From Candidatus Omnitrophota bacterium (lineage in GTDB: Bacteria > Omnitrophota > Gorgyraeia > 2-02-FULL-51-18), in NCBI GenBank assembly GCA_023247935.1, contig JAHFFM010000126.1, positions 1 through 5,873 of the forward strand: a stretch of DNA of 5,873 bases, written 5' to 3'. The translations under genes were made by a program, and so were the position numbers. The notes under the pieces are model-generated. The model did no database searches and was not told where the DNA came from. It was given only the letters and a program-made list of their open reading frames with translations. Shown here piece by piece: positions 5,674-5,873 of this stretch. The number at the start of each line of letters is the position of its first letter. Positions within the stretch are counted from its first letter, which is position 1.

Positions 5674-5700
5674 TTGGATATCACAAATTGTGATATCCAA
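5674..5700. repeat. 27-bp perfect palindrome between the ORF6N gene and tRNA-Ser
   Basis: The left arm TTGGATATCACAA and right arm TTGTGATATCCAA surround a single central A (5687); all 13 positions pair. The repeat starts 40 bp after the ORF6N stop codon and ends 66 bp before the tRNA. No T-run follows on either strand, so it is not a standard intrinsic terminator, although the RNA could form a stable hairpin. It has the same length, central base and ACAAATTGT core as the palindrome in the ORF6N gene, but different outer arms. Confidence 0.9.
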
Positions 5701-5722
5701 TTACTGAGAGGATGGGCTTAAG

Positions 5723-5737
5723 GAATGAAATTCATTC
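5723..5737. repeat. 15-bp palindrome GAATGAA-A-TTCATTC at the -35 region of the tRNA promoter
   Basis: Perfect 7-bp arms flank one central A. It ends 10 bp before the TATAAT box and therefore covers where the -35 box would sit. It may be an operator or simply part of the palindrome-rich spacer. Confidence 0.5.
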
Positions 5738-5747
5738 AAAATTAGGC

Positions 5748-5753
5748 TATAAT
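5748..5753 (+). promoter_or_regulatory. -10 box of the tRNA-Ser promoter
   Basis: TATAAT is an exact match to the sigma-70 -10 consensus and lies 13 bp before the mature tRNA 5' end, so transcription would start at about 5760. The hexamer 17-18 bp upstream (ATGAAA or close) is a poor -35 match. Confidence 0.6.
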
Positions 5754-5766
5754 GTTCGAAATTTCG

Positions 5767-5851
5767 GGAGAGATGGCAGAGTGGTCGAATGCGCGCGCCT
5801 CGAAAGCGTGTAAGCTGAAAGGCTTCGGAGGTTCGAATCCTCCTCTCTCCG
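5767..5851 (+). tRNA. tRNA-Ser, anticodon CGA
   Basis: The acceptor stem is GGAGAGA (5767-5773) pairing with TCTCTCC (5844-5850), followed by discriminator G (5851) as expected for serine. The D stem is GCA/TGC (5776-5778, 5790-5792). The anticodon stem CGCGC/GCGTG (5794-5798, 5806-5810) closes the loop CTCGAAA with anticodon CGA at 5801-5803, which reads the codon UCG. A long variable arm with an AAGC/GCTT stem follows, as in class II tRNAs. The T arm is GGAGG-TTCGAAT-CCTCC (5827-5843). The 3' CCA is not encoded (GAA follows the acceptor stem), so it must be added by tRNA nucleotidyltransferase. Confidence 0.97.
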
Positions 5852-5873
5852 AAATTCTTTAGTTCCGAACGAA

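Noticed and set aside
5674..5700. Intrinsic terminator for the ORF6N gene
   Set aside because: The stem would be long, but neither strand has a T-run after it, and the symmetry and shared core fit a DNA-level site better.

Overview
The window (5,873 bases) is a piece of a bacterial chromosome with moderate GC content. It holds the end of a UDP-glucose 4-epimerase gene, an M3 family metallopeptidase, a compact minus-strand operon headed by a GbsR/MarR-type regulator, an ORF6N-domain gene, and a tRNA-Ser(CGA). Gene starts mostly follow GGAG-type ribosome binding sites, and the tRNA has no encoded CCA. These traits say 'bacterium' but do not fix a phylum. The ORF6N gene and the abundance of small palindromes resemble what is seen in poorly cultured lineages, but that is only an impression.

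Layout. Positions 3-644 (+) hold the 3' two thirds of galE, which enters from the left edge. It runs tail to tail into pepF (608-2410, -), and the two coding regions overlap by 37 bp. A 266-bp gap (2411-2676) holds two or three small inverted repeats and no gene. From 4885 down to 2677 on the minus strand is a tightly packed cluster: a GbsR-like regulator (4355-4885), a possible 24-codon small ORF (4271-4345), a 121-residue membrane protein (3909-4274), a broken DCC-family (DUF393) thiol-oxidoreductase gene (3681-3912), and a YfcH/TIGR01777-type NAD(P)-dependent epimerase (2677-3675). Joints are 4-bp ATGA/GTGA overlaps or gaps of 5-9 nt, so the cluster probably forms one transcript. The regulator gene is preceded by a perfect 10-bp palindrome that could be its own operator.

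The right end carries a divergent ORF6N-domain gene (5106-5633, +), a palindrome-rich spacer, and tRNA-Ser (5767-5851, +) with a clear TATAAT -10 box.

Two observations stand out. First, the DCC gene keeps its CxxC start and its C-terminal third, but in two different frames with the middle of the domain missing. This is an internal deletion in an otherwise intact operon. Second, two 27-bp palindromes share the same core (ACAAATTGT) and the same odd-length geometry (13-bp arms around one A). One lies inside the ORF6N reading frame, where it encodes EVVTNCDHL. The other lies about 350 bp downstream, between the ORF6N gene and the tRNA. Their arms differ but their symmetry is kept, which suggests a recognition site or mobile palindromic element tied to this gene family.
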